From Flaviflagellibacter rhizophilus (lineage in GTDB: Bacteria; Pseudomonadota; Alphaproteobacteria; Rhizobiales; Methylopilaceae): a DNA stretch of 64,000 nucleotides. Shown here one piece after another: positions 51,592-60,498 of this stretch. How positions within the stretch are numbered: the first letter of the stretch is position 1; every line of letters starts with the position of its first letter. The notes under the pieces are model-generated. The model worked only from the letters and a program-made list of their open reading frames with translations. It was not told the origin of the DNA and made no database searches. Both the position numbers and the translations under genes were made by a program. The stretch lies in assembly GCF_033898525.1 (NCBI RefSeq), contig NZ_JAXAFJ010000010.1:41572-105571 (forward strand). The letters are read 5' to 3'.

Positions 51592-52482
51592 TCAGCGCTC
51601 CGCACGGCGGGGATGATTCATGACATAGCCGGCGACATCGTCCGCCACGGTGCCGAGGAACGAGAGCGGCCGCAGGAAGGCCAGGATGATGCCGAAGTGC
51701 CCGCCCGGGTAGAAGGCTTCCCGCACGTCAATGCCGTTCTCGCGCAGGCGTGCGGCAAGGCGGCGGGTGTTGCCGTCGCTCACGGTCTTGTCGGAGGTGC
51801 CGGTGCCAAGAAATGCGGGCGGCGCCCCGGACGTGACGAAGTTGATGGGGTGCGTCTCCGCACGGTTCGGTCCTCCGAACACGTCGATGAGGTCCTTACG
51901 GGTCAACGGACCGAAATCGTAGGGGCCGGACAGTCCAATCATGCCCGCGAGATCACGCTTCGGATCGAGCCCGATCGATCCCAGCCATTGCGGATCGAAG
52001 GCCAGCATGGCGGCGGTGTGGGCGCCGGCCGAATGGCCCATCAAGAACAGGCGCCGGGGATCGCCGCCGAAACGGGCCGCATTGGCCTTGGCCCACGCCG
52101 TCGCCGCCGCGCCGTCTTCCAGAAAGACGGGGAAGCGTACCTCTGGAGAGAGCCGGTAATCCGCGACCATGGTGACAATGCCGCGCCGCGCCAAAGCCTT
52201 GCCGACGAACTCATAGAGCCCCCGGCTGCCCATCTGCCACGAGCCGCCATAGAAGAAGAGCACGACCGGTGCCGCCGATGCGCCCTCCGGCTGGTAGACG
52301 TCAAGCATGCCGCGCGGTCCGGGCCTGAAGGCCTGATCTGCCGTGACGATCACCTTCCCCGCCGGCAGTACCAGGGACAGGGCGCGGTCCACGACCAGCC
52401 AGAAGATGCCGAACGCGACGACCGCCAGCACGAGCGTCCGCGACAAGAGCCGTTTCACATCCAAGACGCACCATCCCCGCAT
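51592..52482 (-). CDS. Membrane-anchored alpha/beta hydrolase
   Basis: A 296-residue esterase-like protein. The N-terminal segment LLSRTLVLAVVAFGIFWLVV is a membrane anchor or uncleaved signal, so the enzyme should face the periplasm. The alpha/beta hydrolase core has an oxyanion loop FFYGGSW, the nucleophile in GHSAGAH, a likely acid in GTGTSDKTV and His in YPGGHFG, as in the carboxylesterase/BD-FAE group. The exact substrate is unknown. The start is uncertain: ATG 52482 is favoured because ATG 52536 adds unconserved residues. It abuts the Anbu gene tail to tail. Confidence 0.82.
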   Translation of the reverse strand: MRGWCVLDVKRLLSRTLVLAVVAFGIFWLVVDRALSLVLPAGKVIVTADQAFRPGPRGMLDVYQPEGASAAPVVLFFYGGSWQMGSRGLYEFVGKALARRGIVTMVADYRLSPEVRFPVFLEDGAAATAWAKANAARFGGDPRRLFLMGHSAGAHTAAMLAFDPQWLGSIGLDPKRDLAGMIGLSGPYDFGPLTRKDLIDVFGGPNRAETHPINFVTSGAPPAFLGTGTSDKTVSDGNTRRLAARLRENGIDVREAFYPGGHFGIILAFLRPLSFLGTVADDVAGYVMNHPRRAER

Positions 52483-52628
52483 GATGGCGCGAACGCCGAC
52501 GCCGGATCGATGTAGGCGCATTTCCGCACATGGCAAACGCTAGACGATTGACCGATGCCCGGCAGCCTTGCCGAACGGGCGTGGAAGCCACACCTGCCCT
52601 GCAGATCATCCTCCAGGAGCCCTCCCGA

Positions 52629-53714
52629 ATGTCCGAAGACAAGCTTTTCCAGCCCACCAGCATCGGCGACATCCAGGTCGCCAACCGCATCGTCATGGCA
52701 CCCCTGACGCGCAACCGTGCCAAGGCAGGCCAGGTGCCCAGCGACCTCGCCCCCACCTATTACGCGCAGCGCGCCAGCGCCGGCCTGATCGTCACCGAAG
52801 CCACCCAGGTGCGCCCCGATGCGCAAGGCTATCTCGACACGCCCGGCCTGCACACGCCCGAGCAGATCGAAGGCTGGAAAAAGGTGACGAACGCTGTCCA
52901 CGAGGCCGGCGGCAAGATCGTCGTCCAGCTCTGGCATGTCGGGCGCATTTCCCACACCTCGCTTCTCGGCGGAAAGGCGCCGGTCGCGCCATCCGCCATC
53001 CGGGCGAAGACCAAGACTTACATCGCCGGCGGCTTCGGCGAGGTCTCCGAGCCCCGCGCGCTGGAACTCGATGAGATCCCTGCCATCGTGGAGGATTTCG
53101 GCAAAGCTGCGGCCAACGCGATCAAGGCCGGCTTCGACGGCGTCGAAATCCATGGCGCCAACGGCTACCTTATCGACCAATTCCTGCGGGACGGCGCCAA
53201 CAAGCGCACCGATCGCTATGGCGGCTCCATCGAGAACCGCGTGCGCTTCCTGACCGAGGTGGTGGATGCCGTGGTGGCCGCCGCAGGCGCCGGACGAACG
53301 GGCATCCGCCTCTCGCCGGTGACCCCCGCCAACGACCTGACCGATTCCGATCCGCAGCCGCTGTTCAACCTCGCGGTCGCCGAGATCGCCAAGCGGAACC
53401 TGGCGTTCCTGCACATGATCGAGGGCGCCACGCAGGGCCCGCGAGACATCGCACCGGACTTCGACTTCGCAGGCCTCCGGAAGATGTTCCCGGGCAGCTA
53501 CATCGCGAACAACGGCTACGATCTCGAACTGGCCCGCCAGCGGGTGAACAGCGGCGACGTGGACCTCGTGGCCTTTGGCCGCGCCTTCATCTCGAACCCG
53601 GATCTTGTGGAACGGCTGAAGAAGGGCGCCGCTCTCGCCGAGGGCGACCGCGCGACCTTCTATGGCGGTGGAGCCGAGGGCTACACCGATTATCCCACGC
53701 TGGACGCCGCCTGA
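52629..53714 (+). CDS. nemA: Old yellow enzyme (NemA-type ene-reductase)
   Basis: A 361-residue flavoprotein of the old yellow enzyme family that reduces activated alkenes, nitro compounds or nitrate esters with NAD(P)H. It starts with LFQPTSIGDIQVANRIVMAP, has the QLWHVGRISH block, and the substrate-binding pair His and Asn in EIHGANGYLIDQFL, with DRYGGSIENR. ATG 52629 gives the conserved N-terminus and has GGAG nearby. Its stop overlaps the next start by one base. Confidence 0.93.
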   Translation: MSEDKLFQPTSIGDIQVANRIVMAPLTRNRAKAGQVPSDLAPTYYAQRASAGLIVTEATQVRPDAQGYLDTPGLHTPEQIEGWKKVTNAVHEAGGKIVVQLWHVGRISHTSLLGGKAPVAPSAIRAKTKTYIAGGFGEVSEPRALELDEIPAIVEDFGKAAANAIKAGFDGVEIHGANGYLIDQFLRDGANKRTDRYGGSIENRVRFLTEVVDAVVAAAGAGRTGIRLSPVTPANDLTDSDPQPLFNLAVAEIAKRNLAFLHMIEGATQGPRDIAPDFDFAGLRKMFPGSYIANNGYDLELARQRVNSGDVDLVAFGRAFISNPDLVERLKKGAALAEGDRATFYGGGAEGYTDYPTLDAA

Positions 53715-54025
53715 TGGCTGCGCGGCGCGAGGTCGAAGCGGCGCTTCGGTATCTCGCGCCGCGCATTCCGGACTTCGAGTTCGGGGCCGTCGCCGATCAT
53801 GCGATGATCAGCCCCGGCCTCAGCATGGCCACGCCGGAACAGGCCGCTTGGTTGTCCATGACGGCCTATATCCGCCATGCGCTCACCGAATACGATGATC
53901 TGCTCGACGACGGCTATGATCGGGAAAGTGCCCGCCACTTCGTGCTTGATGCGATCAACGAGCATCTCCAAGCCTGGGGCGTGAAGCGGCGCCTCAGCGA
54001 AGACGGGGACGCTCCCAAGGACTGA
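53714..54025 (+). CDS. DUF2293 family protein
   Basis: A 103-residue acidic protein of the DUF2293 family. Conserved sequence includes LAPRIPDFEFGAVADHAM, then AAWLSMTAYIRHALTEYDDL and GYDRESARHFV. The function is unknown. It starts with the last base of the ene-reductase stop (TGATG), so the two are probably co-translated, which hints at a redox or stress role. The gene has no signal peptide. Confidence 0.88.
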   Translation: MAARREVEAALRYLAPRIPDFEFGAVADHAMISPGLSMATPEQAAWLSMTAYIRHALTEYDDLLDDGYDRESARHFVLDAINEHLQAWGVKRRLSEDGDAPKD

Positions 54026-54095
54026 TTGCCGTTCATCGGCAAAGGCGCGATGCTCACACCCAGCATCCGCAGGAATTGAAAGAGGAAGCCGGCCC

Positions 54096-55430
54096 ATGAC
54101 CGCACCCGCTGCCAGCAGCAACGCCCTGGACATGTCCAATTACTGGATGCCGTTCACGGCAAACCGGCAGTTCAAGGCCAAGCCGCGGATCATCACCGGC
54201 GCGAAGGGCATGCACTTCACCACCGACGATGGCCGCACGTTGCTGGATTCCTCCGCCGGCCTGTGGTGTGTCAATGCAGGCCATGCCCGCCCGGAGATCG
54301 CGGACGCGGTGCACCGCCAGTTGATGACGCTGGACTACTCGCCCGCCTTCCAGATGGGGCAGCCCGGCGCTTTCGAATTCGCCGCGCGGCTGGCCAAGCT
54401 GACGCCCGAGGGTATGGACCGGGTGTTCTTCACCAATTCCGGATCGGAGTCGGTCGATACTGCGCTGAAGGTTGCGCTGGCCTATCACAAGGCGCGCGGC
54501 GAGGGCGGGCGTACGCGCTTCATCGGCCGCGAGAAGGGCTATAACGGCGTAGGCTTTGGCGGCATTTCGGTCGGCGGTCTCGTCAACAATCGTCGTCAGT
54601 TCAATGGCCAGATGCTGCCTTCGGTCGATCACCTGCCGCACACCGTGGATATCGCGAAGAACGCCTTCAGCCGCGGCCTGCCGGAGCACGGCGCCGAAAA
54701 GGCCGATGTGCTGGAAGGCCTAATCGCGCTGCATGGCGCGGACACCATTGCAGCGGTGATCGTCGAGCCCGTGTCCGGCTCGGCCGGCGTACTGCCGCCG
54801 CCCAAGGGCTACCTGGAGCGGCTACGCGCCATTACCGAGAAGCACGGCATCCTGCTGATCTTCGATGAGGTCATCACCGGCTTCGGGCGGCTCGGCACAC
54901 CGTTCGCAGGTCAGTTCTTCGGCATTACGCCGGACCTGATGACGGCTGCCAAGGGCATCACCAATGGCGTGATTCCGATGGGCGCCGTCTTCGTGAAGCG
55001 CGAGGTGCACGATGCGCTGATGACAGGGCCGGACAACGCCATGGAGCTGTTCCACGGCTACACCTATTCCGGCCATCCCGTCGCCTGCGCGGCGGGCCTC
55101 GCAACGCTCGACATCTATGAGCGGGAGGGCCTGCTGACGCGCGGCGCTTCCATCGCCCAGCACTTCGAGGACGCGGTGCACAGCCTCAAGGGCCGCCCGA
55201 ACGTGATCGACATCCGCAATGTGGGCCTGATGGGTGCGGTGGAACTGGCTCCTCGTGCCGGCGCCATCGGTGCACGCGGCATGGCCGTCCTGCAGGACTG
55301 CTTCGATTCGGGCCTGCTGATCCGCAATGCGGGCGACACGCTGGTGATGTCGCCGCCGCTCATTGCGACGACCGACGAGATCGACCAGATGGTCGACATG
55401 CTGGGCACGGTGCTCGACCGTACCGCCTGA
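54096..55430 (+). CDS. Omega-amino acid:pyruvate aminotransferase
   Basis: A 444-residue class III aminotransferase that moves an amino group from beta-alanine or other omega-amino acids and amines to pyruvate. The N-terminal YWMPFTANRQFKAKPR is the hallmark of this subgroup, followed by LDSSAGLWCVNAGHARPEI. The cofactor-binding region shows FTNSGSESVDTALK and IFDEVITGFGRLG, and the PLP lysine is in TAAKGITNG. It has no signal peptide. It lies 70 bases after the DUF2293 gene and ends in a hairpin terminator. Confidence 0.94.
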   Translation: MTAPAASSNALDMSNYWMPFTANRQFKAKPRIITGAKGMHFTTDDGRTLLDSSAGLWCVNAGHARPEIADAVHRQLMTLDYSPAFQMGQPGAFEFAARLAKLTPEGMDRVFFTNSGSESVDTALKVALAYHKARGEGGRTRFIGREKGYNGVGFGGISVGGLVNNRRQFNGQMLPSVDHLPHTVDIAKNAFSRGLPEHGAEKADVLEGLIALHGADTIAAVIVEPVSGSAGVLPPPKGYLERLRAITEKHGILLIFDEVITGFGRLGTPFAGQFFGITPDLMTAAKGITNGVIPMGAVFVKREVHDALMTGPDNAMELFHGYTYSGHPVACAAGLATLDIYEREGLLTRGASIAQHFEDAVHSLKGRPNVIDIRNVGLMGAVELAPRAGAIGARGMAVLQDCFDSGLLIRNAGDTLVMSPPLIATTDEIDQMVDMLGTVLDRTA

Positions 55431-55444
55431 CGCGGCGGTTTGAC

Positions 55445-55470
55445 GGGCGGGCCGAAGAGACGGCCCGCCC
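55445..55470. terminator. Strong hairpin between convergent genes
   Basis: GGGCGGGCCG pairs with CGGCCCGCCC (10 bp, all GC) around AAGAGA. It lies between the convergent aminotransferase and aldo/keto reductase genes and can end transcription from both sides, though it lacks a long T run. Confidence 0.75.
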
Positions 55471-55476
55471 GCCGGC

Positions 55477-56310
55477 CTAATCCCATTCGGGCGCCAGATT
55501 GGCGGGATTGAGGATGCGTCCATCCCGGCTTCCGAGGGCGAACAGCCGCGCCATGTCGTCGGCGTCGAGCACGAAGTCCCAGATGCCGAAATTCTCGATG
55601 GCGCGATCCCGGCTCAGCGTCTTCGAGAGCACCAGGACATCCTCTTGCTGCACCATCCAGCGAAGCACCACCTGGGCCGGCGACTTGCCGTGCTTCCGGC
55701 CGATCTCGCCGATGACGGGATCCTTGAACACGCGGCCCTCGGCCATCGCAAAATAGGCTGTGACCGACATGCCGTTCTGCCGGGCAAGGTCCAGCACAGG
55801 CGATTGGTCGAGGAACGGCTGGTACTCGACCTGATTGGTCGCGAGCGGGGCATCGCTCAGCCGGATCGCCTCCTTCATCAGTGCCGTCGAATAGTTGCTG
55901 ACGCCGATATTGCGCGCCTTTCCTGACGCGCGGGCGGCATTCAGCTCGCCGATCTGCTCTTCCAGCGGCACGGCCGGGTTCGGCCAGTGCAGGAGCAGAA
56001 GGTCCACGTAGTCGGTCCGCAGCTTGTCGAGGCTCTCGTCCACGGAGCGGCCGAAGTCGCCGGACCGGAACTTGTCGACCCAGACCTTGGTGGTCAGGAA
56101 GATGTCCTGGCGCGGCACGCCGGAGGTCGCGATGGCCTCGCCCACGGCGGCTTCATTGCCGTAGATCTGGGCAGTGTCGACGTGGCGGAAGCCGATCTCG
56201 ATGGCGGCAGGAACCATGCGCAGCACATCCTCGCTGCTGACGCGGAAGGTGCCGAAGCCAATTGCGGGAATGTTGGCGCCGTTGGCGGCTAACGTGTGCA
56301 TGAGGGGCAT
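55477..56310 (-). CDS. Aldo/keto reductase
   Basis: A 277-residue NADPH-dependent carbonyl reductase. The catalytic tetrad is visible: Asp and Tyr in FRHVDTAQIYGNEAAVG, Lys in LTTKVWVDKF and His in LLLHWPNP. The C-terminal LSKTLSRDRAIENFGIWDF matches the NADPH-binding segment of the AKR family. It resembles 2,5-diketo-gluconate reductases, which would fit with gluconate metabolism downstream of Gcd, but the substrate cannot be fixed from sequence. The start is preceded by a hairpin-forming GCTCC/GGAGC pair. Confidence 0.92.
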   Translation of the reverse strand: MPLMHTLAANGANIPAIGFGTFRVSSEDVLRMVPAAIEIGFRHVDTAQIYGNEAAVGEAIATSGVPRQDIFLTTKVWVDKFRSGDFGRSVDESLDKLRTDYVDLLLLHWPNPAVPLEEQIGELNAARASGKARNIGVSNYSTALMKEAIRLSDAPLATNQVEYQPFLDQSPVLDLARQNGMSVTAYFAMAEGRVFKDPVIGEIGRKHGKSPAQVVLRWMVQQEDVLVLSKTLSRDRAIENFGIWDFVLDADDMARLFALGSRDGRILNPANLAPEWD

Positions 56311-56368
56311 CTCCAGATGTGCTCCTTACCTGTTGTCGCTGGAGCCAAAATCCAGAGACTGTCCGGCT

Positions 56369-57550
56369 TCAACCGTCGCCGCGCATGAAGCGGCGGGACT
56401 GGTGCCGCCATTGCCGCACGTTTTGCGCAGCGGTCCACAGGCGCGGGCTCTGCTTGATGGCTCGCTTCGCGCGTCGGCCGATCGCCAGTCCGGGTGCCGC
56501 CAGATAGCCGCGGGCCGTCAGCGGGATGACGCTGTCGAAGACCGGCTCCTGGTCTGTCCAGATGCGTTTGTATTCGAAATCGCCGATGCCCATGTCGATG
56601 GAGCGGACGCCCGTCTCCAGCAGATCATCCATGAGCAGGGCCATGAGAATGCTGATGAGCGACACGCGAGCCGCCGGGCCGGTCGTGGTCGAGTTCATGT
56701 ACATCGAATAGTGCGTGCCGGAATAGGCTCCGCAGCATGTGGCCACGATCTCGTTGCCGGCATAGAGCGCGTGGAAGGCGAGCGCCGGGTGCGCTTCTTC
56801 GAAACCATGGGCGGCGAGGTTCTGGAAGAACCGGACGAACCAGTCTTCGGCGAAGACGTTCTCGACGCCCATCTCGCCAAGTCGGCGGCCGCGCTGATCC
56901 AGAAATGCCGCGTGCACGCACCGCAGTGCGTCGGGATCCGTCGCACGGCGAAGGGCGACCGCTCCATGCCCCTCTTCGAGCCGCCGCATGCCGCGCTCGA
57001 CATTCTTGCGTTCCTTGCGGCTCAATCCGTGTTCCCGGAACGGTCCGTCGCCCCGCTCGATCTTTCCGCAATAAAGGCCGCTGGCGGCCATGCCGTGGTG
57101 AAACTGCAGCATGGGGTTTGGAATCCCGGCCCAGGACCGCGGCTGATTGTGCAGGGAGAGGAGATCGAAGCCCGTGGTCCGGGATGCGTGGCGCAAGGCG
57201 TGCAGCAGATCATGCCGCGTCAGGTTGGTGGCCTCAGCGGCTATGATAGGCCAGTCGCTGTTGGAGATGCAGGACCCGATGAGGCGCGCCCGTGTCACCC
57301 CGAACCGCGGCGGTTCGAGTACGAGAGGAAGCAAGGCAAGCGGTCCCCCGTCGTCCGAGAGCGCGAGGATTGCAAACCTCCCGCCGCACTCGCCGCCTGC
57401 CGCAGCGAACCCGGCCATCCAGTCATAGCGCTGATAGGGGGTTAGGACAGCCGTGCCTTCGAGCGCGCGCCAGAACGGCTCCGCCTCTTCCAGGGTTCGG
57501 AAGACGTCGACCCGCAGCTTTGCAGTCGCGGCAAGGACGGGCGGCGTCAT
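56369..57550 (-). CDS. GNAT/FemAB-like acyltransferase (BioF2-type domain)
   Basis: A 393-residue protein with a GNAT fold of the kind often annotated CelD/BioF2-like and found in polysaccharide clusters. The N-terminal half has VLTPYQRYDWMAGF and LIGSCISNSDWPI. The C-terminal GNAT core includes GLSRKERKNVERGMRRLEE, FHALYAGNEIVATCC and DMGIGDFEYKRIW. It probably transfers an acyl or aminoacyl group to a cell-surface component. ATG 57550 was chosen; the longer frame adds 21 unlikely residues. It is divergent from the TIM44-like gene. Confidence 0.85.
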   Translation of the reverse strand: MTPPVLAATAKLRVDVFRTLEEAEPFWRALEGTAVLTPYQRYDWMAGFAAAGGECGGRFAILALSDDGGPLALLPLVLEPPRFGVTRARLIGSCISNSDWPIIAAEATNLTRHDLLHALRHASRTTGFDLLSLHNQPRSWAGIPNPMLQFHHGMAASGLYCGKIERGDGPFREHGLSRKERKNVERGMRRLEEGHGAVALRRATDPDALRCVHAAFLDQRGRRLGEMGVENVFAEDWFVRFFQNLAAHGFEEAHPALAFHALYAGNEIVATCCGAYSGTHYSMYMNSTTTGPAARVSLISILMALLMDDLLETGVRSIDMGIGDFEYKRIWTDQEPVFDSVIPLTARGYLAAPGLAIGRRAKRAIKQSPRLWTAAQNVRQWRHQSRRFMRGDG

Positions 57551-57749
57551 GTTGTTGGCTTCCGCCTCATCCTGTCCTGCATGTGCCGAACCTAGCGGAT
57601 GAGCCCTAATCAAGGTTGAACAATCGAGCGATGCATCCTCAAGATGAGCTTTGCGTTAACAGGCTTGTCATCGCGGCGCGTCCTCTCGTCACCTTGGAAT
57701 GGCAGCCATGCAAACTTACATGGGATGGCAATCAAAGGGAGTCGTCCGC

Positions 57750-58739
57750 GTGAACCGTAAACTCGTCCGCCTGCTAAGCCTCGTCGCAACGTCAGCCATG
57801 CTGTCGCTGGCGGCCGTGGACTATGCCGACGCGCGTGCTGGCGGAGGCCGCAGCTTCGGCAGCCGCGGTTCACGCACCTTCCAGGCTCCCCCTGCCACTC
57901 CGACGGCGCCGCGCGCAGCAGCCCCGATGGAACGCTCGGCCACGCAGCCCGGCGCAGCCACTTCGGTTCCGCGCACAGGCGCTGCCGCCGGCGCACAGGC
58001 CACGCGTGGCCGCTTCGGCGGTGGATTCGCCGGTGGTCTCCTTGGCGGTCTCGTGGGTGCCGGCTTGTTCGGCATGCTGATGGGCCACGGGTTCATGGGC
58101 GGCTTCAGCGGCTTCGCGTCGATTTTCGGGCTTCTTCTCCAGATCGGCATCATCTTCCTGGTCGTGCGGCTCGTCATGGGCTGGTTCCGCAATCGTTCGG
58201 CGAAGCCGGCCATGGCCGCGGCCGGCGGCCCCGCAGCCGGTGCGCAGGGCGGCCCGCAGCCCGGCCCGTTCGGCATGAACCGTATGAGCTCCGGCACCGG
58301 TTTCGGCTCGGCAACTGCCGCACCAGCCACGGAGGATTTCCAGGTCACGGCCGCAGATCAGGAGGCGTTCGGCGAAGCTTTGGTCGAGATCCAGACGGCC
58401 TATGGCCGCGAGGATATCAGCGCCCTCCGCACCCGCCTGACGCCTGAAATGGTCACGAACTTCTCGGACGACCTGGCCGACAATGCCAGCCAGGGCGTCA
58501 TCAACGAGATCTCGGATGTTACCCTGCTTCAGGGCGACGTGGCCGAGGCATGGCGCGAGAACGGCGCGGAATATGCCAGTGCCGCCATGCGCTTCTCGAT
58601 GCGCGATGTGTTCCGCGACCGCCAGACGGGCGCCCTCAAGGAGGGCGAACAGGAAGCGCCGGTCGAGGCGACGGAAGTCTGGACGTTCCGCCGCGCGCCC
58701 GGCGGCCGCTGGCTGCTCGCGGCGATCCAGCAGGCCTGA
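57750..58739 (+). CDS. TIM44-like domain membrane protein
   Basis: A 329-residue exported protein. GTG 57750, with AAAGGGAG upstream, begins a signal-like segment (LVRLLSLVATSAMLSLAA). Residues about 30-95 are an Ala/Pro/Arg-rich linker. A Gly-rich hydrophobic region with GGFAGGLLGGLVGAGLFG and a membrane helix IIFLVVRLVMGWF follows. The C-terminal TIM44-like domain spans about 200-329 (FQVTAADQEAFGEALVEIQ, LTPEMVTNFSDDL, WTFRRAPGGRWLLAAI). Such proteins are common in alphaproteobacteria and of unsettled role. ATG 57699 or 57720 would be alternative starts. A strong terminator follows. Confidence 0.88.
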   Translation: MNRKLVRLLSLVATSAMLSLAAVDYADARAGGGRSFGSRGSRTFQAPPATPTAPRAAAPMERSATQPGAATSVPRTGAAAGAQATRGRFGGGFAGGLLGGLVGAGLFGMLMGHGFMGGFSGFASIFGLLLQIGIIFLVVRLVMGWFRNRSAKPAMAAAGGPAAGAQGGPQPGPFGMNRMSSGTGFGSATAAPATEDFQVTAADQEAFGEALVEIQTAYGREDISALRTRLTPEMVTNFSDDLADNASQGVINEISDVTLLQGDVAEAWRENGAEYASAAMRFSMRDVFRDRQTGALKEGEQEAPVEATEVWTFRRAPGGRWLLAAIQQA

Positions 58740-58747
58740 GGCTTCGA

Positions 58748-58775
58748 GGCGCCGGTCTTACCCGGCGCCTTTTTT
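58748..58775. terminator. Intrinsic terminator after the TIM44-like gene
   Basis: GGCGCCGG pairs with CCGGCGCC (8 bp) around a 6-base loop, followed by six Ts. It is a textbook intrinsic terminator for the TIM44-like gene and lies next to the end of the convergent GH13 gene. Confidence 0.93.
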
Positions 58776-58783
58776 CCGTCCGG

Positions 58784-60418
58784 TCACACTCCGGGTGTGG
58801 AACGTTCCAGCTGGCCCCACACATAGCCGTAGCCCGGCAGCGTGATCTGGACCTGTCCGTCCTGGAACGTGAACTCTTCTCCGGACACAAGATCCTTCAA
58901 CACTCCTTCGCCGGACAGGCCTGAGCTGACATCCACGGCTGCCGGCTTCCTGGAGAAGTTGTGCAGCACGATCAGCCCGCCGCCATCGCTCTGGCAACGA
59001 TGACCGAGAACGGCCTCGTGGCCTGTATGGATGGCCTGCATGGCGGCGCGGGCGATCGCATCGCTTGAGCGCCTGAGACGGGCAAAGCGGCGGATCTTGT
59101 TGAGCAGCGAATCCGGGTCGGCCTCCTGCTCCTCGACATTGACCTTGCGGTGCGAGAACGCGCCTTCGGTGACGACCGGCTGGATAAGCTGCTTCGCGGG
59201 AGCGTCAGAGAAGCCCGCATTCTTTCCGGCGGTCCACTGCATGGGCACCCGAACCGATGTACGGCCGCTCTGCGAGAGGTCCTCGCCCATGCCGATCTCG
59301 TCCCCGTAGACGATGGTGGGTGACCCTGGCAGGGAGAACAGCAGCGAATATAGCATCTCCAGCCGCTTCGGATCGCCGTTCAGCATGGGGGCCAGGCGAC
59401 GCCTGATGCCGCGATTGTACAGGCGCATCCCCTCTTCCGGCGCAAACACGTCGCAGGTCTCCAGCCGCTCATGGTCGGGCAGGCGCGACAGGTCCAGCTC
59501 GTCCAGCGTGCGCAGGAAGTTCGCCCAGCCGCAGCCATCCGGTGGCACCGGCAAGAGCGTCATCGCCTCGGCCAGCGGAGCGGCCTTCTCGCGGGCAAGG
59601 GCAAGATAGAGATACGAGTTCAGCAGGAAGTTGAAGAGCAGGCCGAGCTGGTCGCCCTTGCCGAAATACTTCTTGATCTCGGCCGGCTTCACATTGGCCT
59701 CGCCGACCAGAAGCCCGTCCTTCATGTGGGCGCACACCGCGTCGTGCATGTCCTTGAGGGGGCCGTGCGGGTCCTCCGGCTCGGAGTTTGCCAATCCGTT
59801 CGCGCCGACGATGATGGGCGCGGCATCCACCCGGAAGCCGGCGAGGCCGAACGACATCCAGAAGTCGATGACCTTGCGTATCTCGCGCCGCACCTCCGGG
59901 TTCGCGACGTTCAGGTCCGGCTGGTAGTGGTAGAAGCGATGGAAGTAGTAGGCGTGCGCGATCTCGTCATAGGTCCACACGCCGTCTTCCTCGCCGGGGA
60001 AAATGGGCGCGTCCTCCTCCTCGAGGCGCGGCGGCATGTCCGTCCAAATGTAATAGTCGTGGAAGCCGCTCTTCGGCTCGCGGCGCGCGGCCTCGAACCA
60101 GGGATGCTCGTTCGAGGTGTGGTTGACCACCAGGTCGGCGATGACGCGGATGCCCTGTTCGCCGGCCTTCTGCACGAAGCGGATGAAGTCCTGCAGCGTG
60201 CCGACCTTCGGATCGACGCGGTAGAAGTCGCTGATGTCGTAGCCGTTGTCGCGCCCGGGGGAGTCGAAGAACGGCATCAGCCAGACGATGGTGACGCCCA
60301 GGCGGCTCAGATAGGGCAGCTTGCCGGTAAGACCCTCGAAGTCGCCGATGCCGTCGCCGTTCGAGTCGGCAAAGCGCTTCACGTCCACGCTGTAGATGAC
60401 AGCGTCCTGATACCACAT
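58784..60418 (-). CDS. Trehalose synthase-like GH13 protein lacking the region-IV His
   Basis: A 544-residue GH13 alpha-amylase-family protein that resembles trehalose synthase (maltose alpha-D-glucosyltransferase) more than a hydrolase. The beta/alpha barrel starts with WYQDAVIYSVDVKRFADSNG; the calcium-like GDGIGDF loop is present. The nucleophile is Asp198 in GFRVDAA, the acid/base Glu240 in LLVGEANV. Region IV should read NHD or THD, but here it is RTLDELD: Leu305 replaces the conserved His while Asp306 is kept. Other motifs such as SPTIVYGDEIGMGED are normal. The gene is divergent from the alpha-glucosidase gene across 80 bases, sharing a promoter region. It may be an active enzyme with altered binding, or a poor catalyst. 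Confidence 0.85.
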   Translation of the reverse strand: MWYQDAVIYSVDVKRFADSNGDGIGDFEGLTGKLPYLSRLGVTIVWLMPFFDSPGRDNGYDISDFYRVDPKVGTLQDFIRFVQKAGEQGIRVIADLVVNHTSNEHPWFEAARREPKSGFHDYYIWTDMPPRLEEEDAPIFPGEEDGVWTYDEIAHAYYFHRFYHYQPDLNVANPEVRREIRKVIDFWMSFGLAGFRVDAAPIIVGANGLANSEPEDPHGPLKDMHDAVCAHMKDGLLVGEANVKPAEIKKYFGKGDQLGLLFNFLLNSYLYLALAREKAAPLAEAMTLLPVPPDGCGWANFLRTLDELDLSRLPDHERLETCDVFAPEEGMRLYNRGIRRRLAPMLNGDPKRLEMLYSLLFSLPGSPTIVYGDEIGMGEDLSQSGRTSVRVPMQWTAGKNAGFSDAPAKQLIQPVVTEGAFSHRKVNVEEQEADPDSLLNKIRRFARLRRSSDAIARAAMQAIHTGHEAVLGHRCQSDGGGLIVLHNFSRKPAAVDVSSGLSGEGVLKDLVSGEEFTFQDGQVQITLPGYGYVWGQLERSTPGV

Positions 60419-60498
60419 CGTCTGCTCCCGGCTTGTGCCCCCAGGGCGGAACGCAGCCGGCACGGGCACGTTCCCCCAAACAGCAAGGGAGAGCGTGC
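60419..60498. promoter_or_regulatory. Shared divergent promoter region of the two GH13 genes
   Basis: The 80 bases between the two start codons must hold promoters for both genes. The only clear element is an AGGGAGAG ribosome site just before the rightward gene. I could not pick reliable -35/-10 boxes. Confidence 0.35.
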
